Source: Pseudarcicella sp. (GTDB taxonomy: Bacteria > Bacteroidota > Bacteroidia > Cytophagales > Spirosomataceae). From it: 33,093 nucleotides of DNA. The notes below the pieces were generated by a model. The model made no database searches and was not told the DNA's origin. It was given only the letters and a program-made list of their open reading frames with translations. This document shows, piece after piece, positions 1 through 8,224 of this stretch. A program made the position numbers and the translations under genes. Each line of letters opens with the position of its first letter. Within the stretch, counting starts at the first letter, position 1. Location: positions 1 through 33,093 of the forward strand of contig JAGNSI010000009.1 in assembly GCA_017988135.1 (NCBI GenBank). Direction: 5' to 3'.

Positions 1-1151
1 ATAGGATAGGGCGTCCAACTAATTTCATTCTTTTTTTCTCCTGCTGTAAGCGTAAAAGGAAGCGTACATATTTCCCCTATAGATTTCGTAAAATCTCTTG
101 CACCGCAAAGGCTCAATGGGACTAATTGAAAGCAAGTTTGTGGAGTAGCTGTGCTTGAAAGATCTAAAATCACATCTGTAAGCCCAGACGTTGCACTTTT
201 GTCAGACTTGAAAGGTGGCAATGAATAGTTATACGCACCCGTATTTGTTCTACTAAATACATCAAATTTCACACCACTTGAACCAATATAAGAAAGTTTA
301 AATTTATTAGGCGTACCATCTACTTCTTCTAAAGATTTCAATGTATGAGCTGGCAAAGGTGCTCCTACAGTAACAAACTGTGAAAACTCAGCAAGTGGAG
401 TGCTGTTACTTAAACAAGCTTCTTCATCATTTACTACTCCTTTTACTTTTACTTCTACATTAGTCTCACCAAGCACTCCCGAAGATTGTTTGTAAATAGC
501 CTCACTAGTACGGTCTGTAGGCGAAAATGGATGATCTAGAAGAAATGTAGAACTACCACCCATAGTAATTTCATATTTCTCAAAAGGTCTTTCATTGAGA
601 TCTGCAGGAAAGATAACTTCTATTTCCGAATCTGAACAGCTTTTGAGGGTTACATTAGGTGCAATATTGGGATCAACGACTTCAATTACTTTGCAAGCAT
701 AATAAGTTCCTGCACCTCCAATTATACTCATCATAAGATAATATTTACCTACAGTTTTGTATTCATATTTCCTATCTGCTGTATTTTTTATAGACCAATA
801 TGAAGGCGAAGGCATGTTAGAAGTATTGTAATCAAAGACAAATTTTGCATTAGTAAAACTAGCTCCAGAAGTATATGGAACCACAGTCAAAGTAGTACCC
901 TTGCATATTCTATAAGGTTCATTATTGACACCATCATCTGTAGCAGGCACAACATTGGTAATATTTCCAAGTGCATCTCTACCTTCGTATACTGAATAAT
1001 CTTTGCTAACGTCAAATAAAGAATGCTTAATAACAAAATTGCCCGGAGCATCAACACCTCTTGCTGGGCATTGCCCAAAGCCAATATTCGAGGTAAACAA
1101 CAATATTGTACTCAATAAAAAAATATAAAAACTTGGATGCGTCTTAAACAT
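1..1151 (-). CDS. Large secreted multi-domain protein, N-terminal part (cut by window edge)
   Basis: The frame is open from an ATG at 1151 down to the window edge, giving 383 visible residues. The first 27 residues form a signal peptide: MFKTHPS, then a hydrophobic stretch, ending near GFGQ/CPARG. The rest is Thr/Ser/Asn-rich and looks like beta-sandwich (PKD/Ig-like) repeats with a few Cys residues. The last visible residues (NEISWTPYP) resemble the segments that precede repeated domains in gliding-motility-associated, type IX-secreted proteins of Bacteroidota. The C-terminal sorting domain would lie outside the window, so type IX export is inference. The gene is divergent from ribBA across 282 bases. 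It is probably a surface or extracellular protein such as an adhesin; substrate and function are unknown. Confidence 0.75.
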   Translation of the reverse strand, partial: MFKTHPSFYIFLLSTILLFTSNIGFGQCPARGVDAPGNFVIKHSLFDVSKDYSVYEGRDALGNITNVVPATDDGVNNEPYRICKGTTLTVVPYTSGASFTNAKFVFDYNTSNMPSPSYWSIKNTADRKYEYKTVGKYYLMMSIIGGAGTYYACKVIEVVDPNIAPNVTLKSCSDSEIEVIFPADLNERPFEKYEITMGGSSTFLLDHPFSPTDRTSEAIYKQSSGVLGETNVEVKVKGVVNDEEACLSNSTPLAEFSQFVTVGAPLPAHTLKSLEEVDGTPNKFKLSYIGSSGVKFDVFSRTNTGAYNYSLPPFKSDKSATSGLTDVILDLSSTATPQTCFQLVPLSLCGARDFTKSIGEICTLPFTLTAGEKKNEISWTPYP

Positions 1152-1433
1152 ATCAACTTATTTTAAAATATATCAATGGTAAAAATCTTATTTTTGGAAT
1201 ACTATCTCTAATTTCTATAATATAAAGTTTAAACTTTTAAAACAGAAAAAAATTTCATACTTGTAAAAAAATATTTTAGCAATAACTATGCTAAAAAAAA
1301 CATTTAGCCTATTTCATAAAAAAACCTATGGATTGCTCAACCCAATTGCGTTTTCAAAAAATAATAATCAGTATTTTTGTATCTTGCAAAAAATACATTA
1401 CATCGGCAAACGAATAGTAAATCTAATCATAAA
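1152..1433. other. Divergent intergenic region upstream of ribBA
   Basis: This AT-rich gap of 282 bases separates the secreted-protein gene (-) from ribBA (+). It holds a perfect 14-base palindrome, AAAGTTTAAACTTT, at 1224-1237. It also holds an inverted repeat with 8-base arms, TTTTAGCA at 1274-1281 and TGCTAAAA at 1289-1296. I see no RFN-like (FMN riboswitch) conserved blocks and no convincing small ORF. Confidence 0.5.
1372..1379 (+). promoter_or_regulatory. Possible -7 box for ribBA
   Basis: TATTTTTG fits the Bacteroidota -7 consensus TAnnTTTG. A TTG at 1346-1348 lies 23 bases upstream, slightly long for a -33 element. The match supports starting ribBA at the ATG at 1434 and not at a TTG at 1377, which would fall inside the promoter. 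Such matches arise by chance in AT-rich DNA. Confidence 0.3.
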
Positions 1434-2651
1434 ATGTCAATTATAAAACTAAATACCATTGAAGAGGCACTCGAAGACATCAAACAAGGCAAAATAATAA
1501 TAGTTGCCGACGATGAGGACCGAGAAAACGAAGGTGATATGATATGTGCTTCTGAAGCTATCACCCCCGAAATTGCCAATTTTATGATCAAAGAAGCCCG
1601 TGGTTTGATGTGCGTTTCGCTTACCGAAGAGCGTTGCCACGAACTAGGCTTAGAAATGATGGTGGGTAGCAATACTGCTACACACGAAACCCCTTTTACG
1701 GTTTCGGTAGATTTATTGGGCAATGGCTGTACCACTGGTATTTCGGCACAAGATCGCTCCAAAACTATCCAAGCTTTGGTGAGCGACAATACAAAACCCG
1801 AAGACCTAGGTAGACCTGGGCATATATTTCCATTAAAAGCAAAAAAAGAAGGTGTACTTCGTCGCATAGGGCACACAGAGGCAGCTATGGACTTTGCACG
1901 TTTGGCAGGTTATAAACCATCGGGAGTGCTTATAGAAATACTTAACGAAGATGGCTCTATGGCCCGTCTTCCAGAGCTAAGAAAAATAGCAGATAAATTT
2001 GATTTAAAACTAGTAACTATAAAAGATTTGATAGCGTATAGACTCTCTAAAGAAAGCCTTATAAAGCGTGAAATAGGTGTAGATTTACCCACCGAATGGG
2101 GACATTTCGAACTGTTGGCTTTCAAGCAAATAAATACTGGGGAAACTCACTTAGCCCTGATAAAAGGTACTTGGGAGAAAGACGAACCTGTACTAGTACG
2201 TGTGCATAGCTCATGTGTAACAGGAGATATTTTCGGATCTTGCCGTTGCGACTGTGGTGGACAACTCCACAATACCATGGAAATGATTGAAAAAGAAGGT
2301 AAAGGGCTGATAGTATATATGTTTCAAGAAGGACGTGGCATAGGACTAGTAAACAAACTGAAAGCTTATAAACTCCAAGAAATGGGCCGAGATACTGTAG
2401 AAGCAAACCTTGAGCTGGGCTTCAAAATGGACGAGCGAGATTATGGCGTAGGCGCATCTATCATCAGAGATTTGGGTATAAACAAAATAAGATTGATCAC
2501 CAACAATCCTAAAAAAAGAAAAGGTTTACTAGGTTACGGTTTAGAAATAATAGACACGGTGCCTATAGAAATAAGTGCTAACCCGCACAATGAAAAATAT
2601 CTTGCCACCAAAAGAGACAAAATGGGGCATGATATAATGAATGACAAATAA
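1434..2651 (+). CDS. ribBA: Bifunctional 3,4-dihydroxy-2-butanone-4-phosphate synthase / GTP cyclohydrolase II
   Basis: This 405-residue cytoplasmic enzyme starts both branches of riboflavin synthesis. The N-terminal half makes dihydroxybutanone phosphate from ribulose 5-phosphate. The C-terminal half opens GTP to the pyrimidine precursor. The RibB half shows [10 protein letters not shown] and RPGHIFPL followed by GHTEAA. The RibA half shows the zinc motif [18 protein letters not shown] with its three Cys, [17 protein letters not shown] and TNNPKKR. Both active sites look intact and the length is normal for RibBA fusions. An in-frame TTG at 1377 would add 19 residues, but the ATG before SIIKLN fits family N-termini better. 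mlaF follows after 12 bases, so the two are probably cotranscribed. Confidence 0.95.
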   Translation: MSIIKLNTIEEALEDIKQGKIIIVADDEDRENEGDMICASEAITPEIANFMIKEARGLMCVSLTEERCHELGLEMMVGSNTATHETPFTVSVDLLGNGCTTGISAQDRSKTIQALVSDNTKPEDLGRPGHIFPLKAKKEGVLRRIGHTEAAMDFARLAGYKPSGVLIEILNEDGSMARLPELRKIADKFDLKLVTIKDLIAYRLSKESLIKREIGVDLPTEWGHFELLAFKQINTGETHLALIKGTWEKDEPVLVRVHSSCVTGDIFGSCRCDCGGQLHNTMEMIEKEGKGLIVYMFQEGRGIGLVNKLKAYKLQEMGRDTVEANLELGFKMDERDYGVGASIIRDLGINKIRLITNNPKKRKGLLGYGLEIIDTVPIEISANPHNEKYLATKRDKMGHDIMNDK

Positions 2652-2663
2652 ACTTATTTCAAA

Positions 2664-3410
2664 ATGATAGAAATAAAAAACATACATAAAGCCTTTGAAG
2701 GAAGAGATATTTTGCTCGATATAAACGGAAGTTTTAAACCAGGCGATACCTCTTTGATAATAGGTGGAAGCGGTACAGGAAAAAGCGTACTACTAAAATG
2801 TATGATAGGAATAATAAAACCTGAGCAAGGTAAAATTTTATACAACGGCAGAGACTTTCATGGCTCTGACGAAGATACCCGCAAAGACATTCGACGTGAA
2901 ATGGGCGTACTTTTTCAAGGCGGAGCTTTGTTTGACTCTAAAACAGTACTCGACAATGTAAAATTCCCCCTCAATATGCTTACCGATATGAGCGAAGAGG
3001 AAAAAACAGAAAGGGTACAATTCTGCTTACAAAAAGTAGGACTAGAAAATGCTGGAAACAGAATGCCATCTGAGATATCGGGAGGTATGAAAAAAAGAGT
3101 AGGAATAGCTCGTGCAATAGTTATGAACCCTAAATATCTATTTTGTGATGAACCTAACTCTGGGCTTGACCCGCTTACTTCTGTAAAAATAGACGACCTA
3201 ATCAAAGAAATCACAGACGACTTCAATATTACCACTATAGTAATCACACACGACATGAACTCAGTAATGGGTATTGGCGAAAAAATACTATTTCTTTACA
3301 AAGGAAAAAAACTTTGGGAAGGTGATAATGGTAATATTACAAAATCTGAGGTTACAGAGTTGAATGAATTTTTGTTTTGCAATAAACTACTAAAAGATTT
3401 GAGACAGTAA
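2664..3410 (+). CDS. mlaF: ABC transporter ATPase, MlaF-type phospholipid transport
   Basis: This 248-residue ATPase is predicted to energise lipid transport between inner and outer membrane together with an MlaE permease. Visible motifs are Walker A GGSGTGKS (34-41), signature SGGMKKR (140-146), Walker B YLFCDEP (159-165) and the H-loop ITHD (His197). SGGMKKR and DEPNSGLDP are typical of the Mla/Mkl subfamily. It follows ribBA by 12 bases and ends just before a strong terminator. The likely partner permease is not adjacent: it lies on the other strand at 11672-12415. No MlaD-type MCE protein is seen in the window. The family is confident; the exact cargo is inferred. Confidence 0.88.
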   Translation: MIEIKNIHKAFEGRDILLDINGSFKPGDTSLIIGGSGTGKSVLLKCMIGIIKPEQGKILYNGRDFHGSDEDTRKDIRREMGVLFQGGALFDSKTVLDNVKFPLNMLTDMSEEEKTERVQFCLQKVGLENAGNRMPSEISGGMKKRVGIARAIVMNPKYLFCDEPNSGLDPLTSVKIDDLIKEITDDFNITTIVITHDMNSVMGIGEKILFLYKGKKLWEGDNGNITKSEVTELNEFLFCNKLLKDLRQ

Positions 3411-3420
3411 AAAAATAAAA

Positions 3421-3453
3421 AAACCTTTAAAATTAAGTTTTAAAGGTTTTTTT
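3421..3453. terminator. Bidirectional rho-independent terminator between mlaF and gmd
   Basis: A perfect 12-base stem, AAACCTTTAAAA at 3421-3432 with TTTTAAAGGTTT at 3438-3449, closes a 5-base loop. A T-run follows on the + strand and an A-run precedes it, giving a T-run on the - strand. It sits between two convergent genes and can stop both. Confidence 0.9.
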
Positions 3454-3467
3454 TATTAATCTAAAAT

Positions 3468-4532
3468 TTACTTAGTAAACAGTGCCATATCTGCATCCAT
3501 CATATCTTTTACCAATGCTTTTAAATCGTATTTAGGCTCCCAGCCCAATTTAGTTTTTGATTTGGTAGGGTCTCCAATTAGTAATTCTACTTCTGTTGGC
3601 CTAAAGTATTTGGGATCTACTGCTACTACCTCTTTACCAATTTCTATTTGATAAGCAGGGTTATTACAAGCTTTTACTGTTCCAATTTCGTTTACGCCTT
3701 CTCCACTAAAAGCAATTTCTATACCCACTTCTGCAAAAGACATTCTTACAAATTCTCTCACTGCTGTAGTTACACCAGTTGCTATCACAAAGTCTTCGGC
3801 TACTTCTTGTTGCAAGATCAACCACATGGCTTCTACATAATCTTTGGCATGTCCCCAGTCTCTCTGAGCATCTAAATTACCCAAAAACAATTTATCTTGC
3901 TGTTTCAGTGCTATCTGAGAAACTGCTCTGGTGATTTTTCTGGTTACAAATGTTTCACCTCTCAGTGGAGATTCGTGGTTAAATAAAATCCCATTTGAAG
4001 CAAAAATACCATAAGCCTCTCTGTAATTTACAGTAATCCAATAAGCATACATCTTGGCAACTGCATAAGGCGAACGAGGATAAAATGGCGTTTTTTCTGA
4101 CTGTGGCACTTCTTGTACCAAGCCATAAAGCTCTGAGGTAGATGCTTGATAAATTTTGGTCTTTTTCACTAAATTGAGCAATCTTACTGCTTCTAATATT
4201 CGTAAAGTACCTATTCCATCTACTTGTGCCGTATATTCTGGCTCATCAAACGATACTTTCACATGTGACATAGCACCTAAATTATAAATCTCGTCGGGCT
4301 GAACTTCTTGAATAATTCTAATAATATTGGTTGAATCAGACAAATCGCCATAATGTAACTTAAAACGCACATTGCTATTGTGTAAATCTTCGTACAAATG
4401 GTCTATGCGTTGTGTATTAATCAATGAGCTACGTCTTTTTATACCATGTACTTCGTAACCTTTAGACAACAACAATTCAGATAAATAGGCTCCATCTTGT
4501 CCAGTTACTCCAGTTATTAATGCTTTCTTCAT
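3468..4532 (-). CDS. gmd: GDP-mannose 4,6-dehydratase
   Basis: This 354-residue short-chain dehydrogenase-type enzyme converts GDP-mannose to GDP-4-keto-6-deoxymannose. That is the precursor of GDP-fucose, GDP-rhamnose or related sugars for surface polysaccharide. The sequence shows the NADP-binding [11 protein letters not shown] near residues 8-17, the catalytic segment STSELYG (131-137) and the YAVAK pair Tyr156/Lys160. Length matches the bacterial family. No GDP-fucose synthase (fcl) or GDP-4-keto-6-deoxymannose reductase (rmd) gene lies beside it, so the final sugar cannot be told. It converges on mlaF and shares the terminator. The Rpn-family gene lies 95 bases upstream on the same strand. 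Confidence 0.95.
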   Translation of the reverse strand: MKKALITGVTGQDGAYLSELLLSKGYEVHGIKRRSSLINTQRIDHLYEDLHNSNVRFKLHYGDLSDSTNIIRIIQEVQPDEIYNLGAMSHVKVSFDEPEYTAQVDGIGTLRILEAVRLLNLVKKTKIYQASTSELYGLVQEVPQSEKTPFYPRSPYAVAKMYAYWITVNYREAYGIFASNGILFNHESPLRGETFVTRKITRAVSQIALKQQDKLFLGNLDAQRDWGHAKDYVEAMWLILQQEVAEDFVIATGVTTAVREFVRMSFAEVGIEIAFSGEGVNEIGTVKACNNPAYQIEIGKEVVAVDPKYFRPTEVELLIGDPTKSKTKLGWEPKYDLKALVKDMMDADMALFTK

Positions 4533-4627
4533 TTATTTTATTTCTATTTTTTTTAGATAATGATGTTTGTATCTGTTTAATCAATACTTTTATTTTAATA
4601 ATTATGATTAGATTAAAGAATGTATAT

Positions 4628-5440
4628 TTAATTTAAACCAGAACGCATCTTTTGTATTTGATCTAAAGATAACTTAGTATGTTGAGCAATTTCAACATCA
4701 CTTAAACTTGATTTAAACAAACTTCTTGCAATATTTTTTATAGTGGCATTCATTCTTCCTTTTTCGTCTTGTTCTCGCATAAGAGCATAGTCATAAGCTT
4801 CCAATTCAGCTTTTGTCCAATTATGTTTAGATGCATCTTCATAAGCAAATCTCAAGCCTGTATCAGTTAAGTTGTCAGGTATTAAGTTTAAGTTTTCTGC
4901 ATTTTTTATAAAATATACCCATTGATCTACTACAGAATTCAATTCACTTTCTTGTTTATTAAATTTGGGCAATTCAATAAAATTAAACTCAATATCTTTT
5001 ATGTAGTTTTCATTTGTTTCTATGTCTATTATTTTATGCCTGCTGATATAACTTGGGTTTTGTGTTGCTTCAAAATCCAATATTCCTATAAAATAAGTAG
5101 GATTAAGATTTTCGTATTGATCACCTCGCTCTATTTGTGCCGAATAGCTTTTTGAAGCATAATATAATACACGTTTATCAAAAGCGTCTACTTCTGCTAC
5201 TTGCATTTCTACAATGTACTCTTTTCCATTTATATCTTTAGCTTTTATATCAACTATTGTCACTTTTCCTCCTTTTAAATCAGGTAATTGATAAGGCGTT
5301 AAAATAACTACATCAACAATTTTACAGTTTGATTCGAGTAATAAAACAGCATTTAAAAAAGAAATCAAAACTTCTTTTCTATTTTCATTTCCGAAAATTT
5401 TCCTAAATGCTACATCGTTTTTTATATCTACAAATTTCAT
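4628..5440 (-). CDS. Rpn-family PD-(D/E)XK nuclease / putative transposase
   Basis: This 270-residue protein opens with FVDIKNDVAFRKIFG and continues with ISFLNAVL, characteristic of the Rpn/COG5464 (PDDEXK_2) family. The nuclease core is visible as Asp64 in VDIKAKD and Glu78-x-Gln80 in YIVEMQV. A C-terminal segment (SLSDVEIAQHTKLSLDQIQKMRS) resembles the short helical motif usual at the end of these proteins. E. coli Rpn members promote recombination in a RecA-independent way; that role is not shown here. The gene looks complete. I see no flanking inverted repeats or target duplications, so it is not an obvious insertion sequence. It sits alone between gmd and the SPOR gene with its own promoter-like site. 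Confidence 0.85.
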   Translation of the reverse strand: MKFVDIKNDVAFRKIFGNENRKEVLISFLNAVLLLESNCKIVDVVILTPYQLPDLKGGKVTIVDIKAKDINGKEYIVEMQVAEVDAFDKRVLYYASKSYSAQIERGDQYENLNPTYFIGILDFEATQNPSYISRHKIIDIETNENYIKDIEFNFIELPKFNKQESELNSVVDQWVYFIKNAENLNLIPDNLTDTGLRFAYEDASKHNWTKAELEAYDYALMREQDEKGRMNATIKNIARSLFKSSLSDVEIAQHTKLSLDQIQKMRSGLN

Positions 5441-5526
5441 ATCTAAGGAATCTGTTATAAATAAAATTCAAAAAATGTAAACTATTATTTTTATTACCAA
5501 TGCTATATTTACTAATCAAACTCCAA

Positions 5527-5557
5527 CAAAGGTAAGCCTTTCGGGTTACTTCACCAA
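5527..5557 (-). promoter_or_regulatory. Probable promoter for the Rpn-family gene
   Basis: Read on the - strand, TTG at 5557-5555 is followed after 20 bases by TACCTTTG at 5534-5527. This fits the Bacteroidota pattern TTG-N17-23-TAnnTTTG. It lies about 85 bases before the start codon at 5440 and overlaps the 3' end of the SPOR gene, suggesting independent transcription. Confidence 0.45.
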
Positions 5558-6088
5558 CAGACCTTTTTTGATTTCTACTTTATCGGGCAATATAATGGCG
5601 GCAGGAAACGCTTCTTTGAGCTTATATAAATATTGTTCGGCTTGGGTTCTTTTCAGAAAATCTCCTACTTTAATTTTGTAAATTGGCACATTAAAATACA
5701 TGTAAGGGTCTATTTCTGGGTAATTTTTATAAATAAAAACTTTGGCTTCGTCTGCCATTGTTTTTTCATTTCCTACATATATTTGAATACGAAAACCGTT
5801 AGCAAATTTGATATTTTTTATTTGTTCGGTTATTGAATCAAGTAACGAATCTACACGACCATTGTCGTTATTTAACTTAATTTTTGATGGTTGAGCTGAT
5901 AAAGAATCTTGTAATTCGTAGTAAGCTTCTGTTGGTTTTTGAAGATTTCTATACTTAGATAGATCTTTTTGATAAAAGGTTTTCCCAGAATCAATCAAAA
6001 AAAGTGAATTATTGAGACTAAAAGCATTAATTTTAACAAAAAATACAAGTAGTGTTATAAAAATAACTTTGATACTAAATATTTGCAT
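5546..6088 (-). CDS. Exported SPOR-domain protein
   Basis: This 180-residue protein has an N-terminal hydrophobic segment (residues about 5-22, VIFITLLVFFVKINAF) that acts as signal peptide or anchor. A low-complexity linker follows. The C-terminal domain (about 97-178) matches SPOR: GFRIQIYVGNEKTMADEA, a middle PIYKIKVGDF and a last helix rich in Lys/Ala. SPOR domains bind denuded peptidoglycan glycan strands at division or remodelling sites. The start ATG immediately precedes the hydrophobic segment. It is divergent from murB, another peptidoglycan gene. A TAnnTTTG-like box (TAAATTTG on the - strand) lies at 6131-6138. The specific role is unknown. Confidence 0.8.
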   Translation of the reverse strand: MQIFSIKVIFITLLVFFVKINAFSLNNSLFLIDSGKTFYQKDLSKYRNLQKPTEAYYELQDSLSAQPSKIKLNNDNGRVDSLLDSITEQIKNIKFANGFRIQIYVGNEKTMADEAKVFIYKNYPEIDPYMYFNVPIYKIKVGDFLKRTQAEQYLYKLKEAFPAAIILPDKVEIKKGLLVK

Positions 6089-6130
6089 ATTGATTGTTTC
6101 GAACTAGATTCTTTATTTTAAATTGGCTAA

Positions 6131-6138
6131 CAAATTTA
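6131..6138 (-). promoter_or_regulatory. Possible -7 box for the SPOR-domain gene
   Basis: TAAATTTG on the - strand fits TAnnTTTG and lies 43 bases before the ATG. No clear TTG element is found at the right distance upstream, so support is weak. Confidence 0.28.
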
Positions 6139-6306
6139 ATTATTTGACTGGAATCTTTTACAGAAAAGCCATAGACGACATAAAGTTAATTCAATTTGTG
6201 TAAAATTCATAATGAGTTGTAATTATGTGATTTTAATAGACTGACATTCAATAATATTTGTAATATTTTTCAAAAAAAACTAACACTTAGATTCATTCAA
6301 ACATAA

Positions 6307-7323
6307 ATGCAAATACAAAAAAACTTTTCTTTGACCCAGCTAAATACCTTTGGAATTGAGGCTTTTGCAAAATTTTATATCGAAATAAACCAATTAGACG
6401 ATTTAAAAAATACGCTTAAAAGCTATCCTTTTGGCAGTATTGAATACTTGATATTAGGTGGTGGAAGTAACATTTTGCTTTGTGACAATTTTGATGGACT
6501 TGTTTTGAAAAACAACCTCAAAGGTATAGAAATCACTAAAGAAGAGGATGATTTTGTTTATTTAAAAGTAGGTGCTGGCGAAAATTGGCATGAATTTGTG
6601 CTTTATTGTATCAAAAACAATTATGCTGGCGTAGAGAATCTTTCGCTCATTCCTGGCACTGTAGGAGCTGCACCTATGCAAAACATTGGGGCTTATGGCG
6701 TTGAGATAAAAGATGTTTTTCATGAATTAGAAGGCTTTCACTTAAAAAAACAAGAAACAGACATTTTTCAACTCAAAGATTGTGACTTTGGCTACCGAGA
6801 AAGTGTTTTTAAAAACAAATTTAAAGGGCAATATTTCATTACTGCTGTTACTTTTAAGTTATCAAAAACACCCAATTTCAAAATCAGTTATGGTGATATT
6901 CAAAAAACTTTAGAAGCTAATCAAGTAAAAGATTTAACCATAAAAGCGGTTTCAGACGCAGTAATATCCATCAGACAAAGTAAACTACCTGACCCCCAAA
7001 AAATAGGAAACGCTGGTAGTTTTTTCAAAAACCCCGAAATATCTGTAGATAATTACAATACTTTGAAAGACAAATTCACCCAAATGCCTTCTTACATTGT
7101 AAATGAAAATACCGTAAAAGTACCTGCTGGCTGGCTAATAGAACAAGCTGGCTGGAAAGGATATAGAGAAGGTAATATAGGAGTTCATGAAAAACAGGCT
7201 TTAGTATTGGTAAATTATGGCAAAGGCAATGGCAACGATTTAGCTCTTTTGTCTGAAAAAATAAAGGCTTCAGTAATGGAAAAGTTTGGCATACAGCTTT
7301 CTACAGAAGTTAATTTCATCTAA
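6307..7323 (+). CDS. murB: UDP-N-acetylmuramate dehydrogenase (UDP-N-acetylenolpyruvoylglucosamine reductase)
   Basis: This 338-residue FAD enzyme carries out the NADPH-dependent second step of UDP-MurNAc synthesis in the cytoplasm. Visible features are the FAD-binding LGGGSNIL (about 50-57), PGTVGAAPMQNIGAYGVE (117-133), the GYRESVF loop with Arg164, the catalytic Ser238 in GNAGSFFKNP, and the terminal Glu334 in STEVNF. The YRESVF loop and overall length point to the type I (E. coli-like) class. kdsA follows after 33 bases and is probably cotranscribed. This couples a peptidoglycan gene with an LPS gene. Confidence 0.96.
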   Translation: MQIQKNFSLTQLNTFGIEAFAKFYIEINQLDDLKNTLKSYPFGSIEYLILGGGSNILLCDNFDGLVLKNNLKGIEITKEEDDFVYLKVGAGENWHEFVLYCIKNNYAGVENLSLIPGTVGAAPMQNIGAYGVEIKDVFHELEGFHLKKQETDIFQLKDCDFGYRESVFKNKFKGQYFITAVTFKLSKTPNFKISYGDIQKTLEANQVKDLTIKAVSDAVISIRQSKLPDPQKIGNAGSFFKNPEISVDNYNTLKDKFTQMPSYIVNENTVKVPAGWLIEQAGWKGYREGNIGVHEKQALVLVNYGKGNGNDLALLSEKIKASVMEKFGIQLSTEVNFI

Positions 7324-7356
7324 ATTATTTTAAAAATCGTTAAAACAGAACAAAAT

Positions 7357-8166
7357 ATGTTTATTCCAAGGTTAAAAAACACCAATAATAATAACTTTTT
7401 CTTGATGGCGGGTAGCTGTGCGATAGAAAGCAATGACTTGGCTTTTGAAATTGCAGAAAAAGTAAAAACCATTACAGACAACCTAGGTATTCCGTATATT
7501 TTTAAAGGCTCATACCGTAAAGCCAACCGCACAAAGCTAGATTCTTTTACAGGAATTGGAGATGTAAAAGCATTAGAAATATTGCAAGCAGTTGGTAATC
7601 ATTACGATTTACCCACCGTTACAGACATACACGAATCTCTCGAAGCAGACTTGGCCGCTCAATATGTGGATGTACTGCAAATTCCTGCTTTTTTGTGTAG
7701 ACAAACAGACCTTTTGGCTGCGGCAGCACGTACAGGAAAAGCGGTAAATATAAAGAAAGGACAATTTATGTCGGGAAATTCGATGAAATTTGCAGTTGAA
7801 AAAATCCTTTCTGAAAATCCTAAGGCACAGGTTTTTTTAACAGACCGAGGCAATTCTTTTGGATATGGAGATTTGGTAGTAGACTACCGAAATATCCCTG
7901 AAATGCAAGCCCACAATGTACCTGTAGTAATGGACTGTACGCATTCGCTTCAAAGGCCCAATCAAAGCAGTGGCGTTACTGGTGGACAACCGCAAATGAT
8001 AGAAGTGATTGCCAAAGCAGCTATAGCAACGGGTGCAGATGGCATTTTTATAGAAACTCACCCAAATCCTGCTATTGCCAAATCTGACGGTGCCAATATG
8101 CTCGCACTAGACAAACTTGAGAGTTTGTTAGAAAAACTTGTTAAAGTACGTCAAGCGGTAGTTTAA
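7357..8166 (+). CDS. kdsA: 3-deoxy-8-phosphooctulonate synthase (Kdo-8-phosphate synthase)
   Basis: This 269-residue enzyme condenses phosphoenolpyruvate with arabinose 5-phosphate to Kdo-8-phosphate for LPS inner core. The sequence shows KANRTKLDSFTGIGD, FLCRQTDLL, NIKKGQFM and MDCTHSLQRPN. Cys21 in AGSCAIES, the His of DCTHS, the Glu of FIETHP and the Asp of KSDGAN match the ligand set of metal-dependent Kdo8P synthases such as that of Aquifex. The E. coli type has Asn at the Cys position. Metal dependence is therefore inferred. It is second in the murB-kdsA pair and is followed by a terminator shared with the convergent gene. Confidence 0.95.
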   Translation: MFIPRLKNTNNNNFFLMAGSCAIESNDLAFEIAEKVKTITDNLGIPYIFKGSYRKANRTKLDSFTGIGDVKALEILQAVGNHYDLPTVTDIHESLEADLAAQYVDVLQIPAFLCRQTDLLAAAARTGKAVNIKKGQFMSGNSMKFAVEKILSENPKAQVFLTDRGNSFGYGDLVVDYRNIPEMQAHNVPVVMDCTHSLQRPNQSSGVTGGQPQMIEVIAKAAIATGADGIFIETHPNPAIAKSDGANMLALDKLESLLEKLVKVRQAVV

Positions 8167-8188
8167 TTGTAAGGTTAAACAAAAAAAT

Positions 8189-8220
8189 CGCATTGAAATA
8201 CATTTCGATGCGTTTTTTTT
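8189..8220. terminator. Bidirectional terminator between kdsA and the HhH/barrel gene
   Basis: A 10-base stem, 8189-8198 with 8203-8212, has a 4-base loop and one G-T pair (CGCATTGAAA with TTTCGATGCG). It is followed by eight T on the + strand and preceded by seven A, so it can also end the - strand gene that stops at 8225. Confidence 0.88.
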
Positions 8221-8224
8221 TATA

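Noticed and set aside
1152-1433. FMN riboswitch before ribBA
   Set aside because: The conserved RFN blocks and multi-helix junction are not visible in this AT-rich region.
1427-1876. A 149-codon open frame antisense to ribBA
   Set aside because: It lies wholly opposite a well-conserved gene and its translation is Ser/Ile-rich with no domain. It is a shadow of ribBA codon use.
4533-5545. Complete insertion sequence around the Rpn-family gene
   Set aside because: I could not find terminal inverted repeats or target-site duplications on either side.
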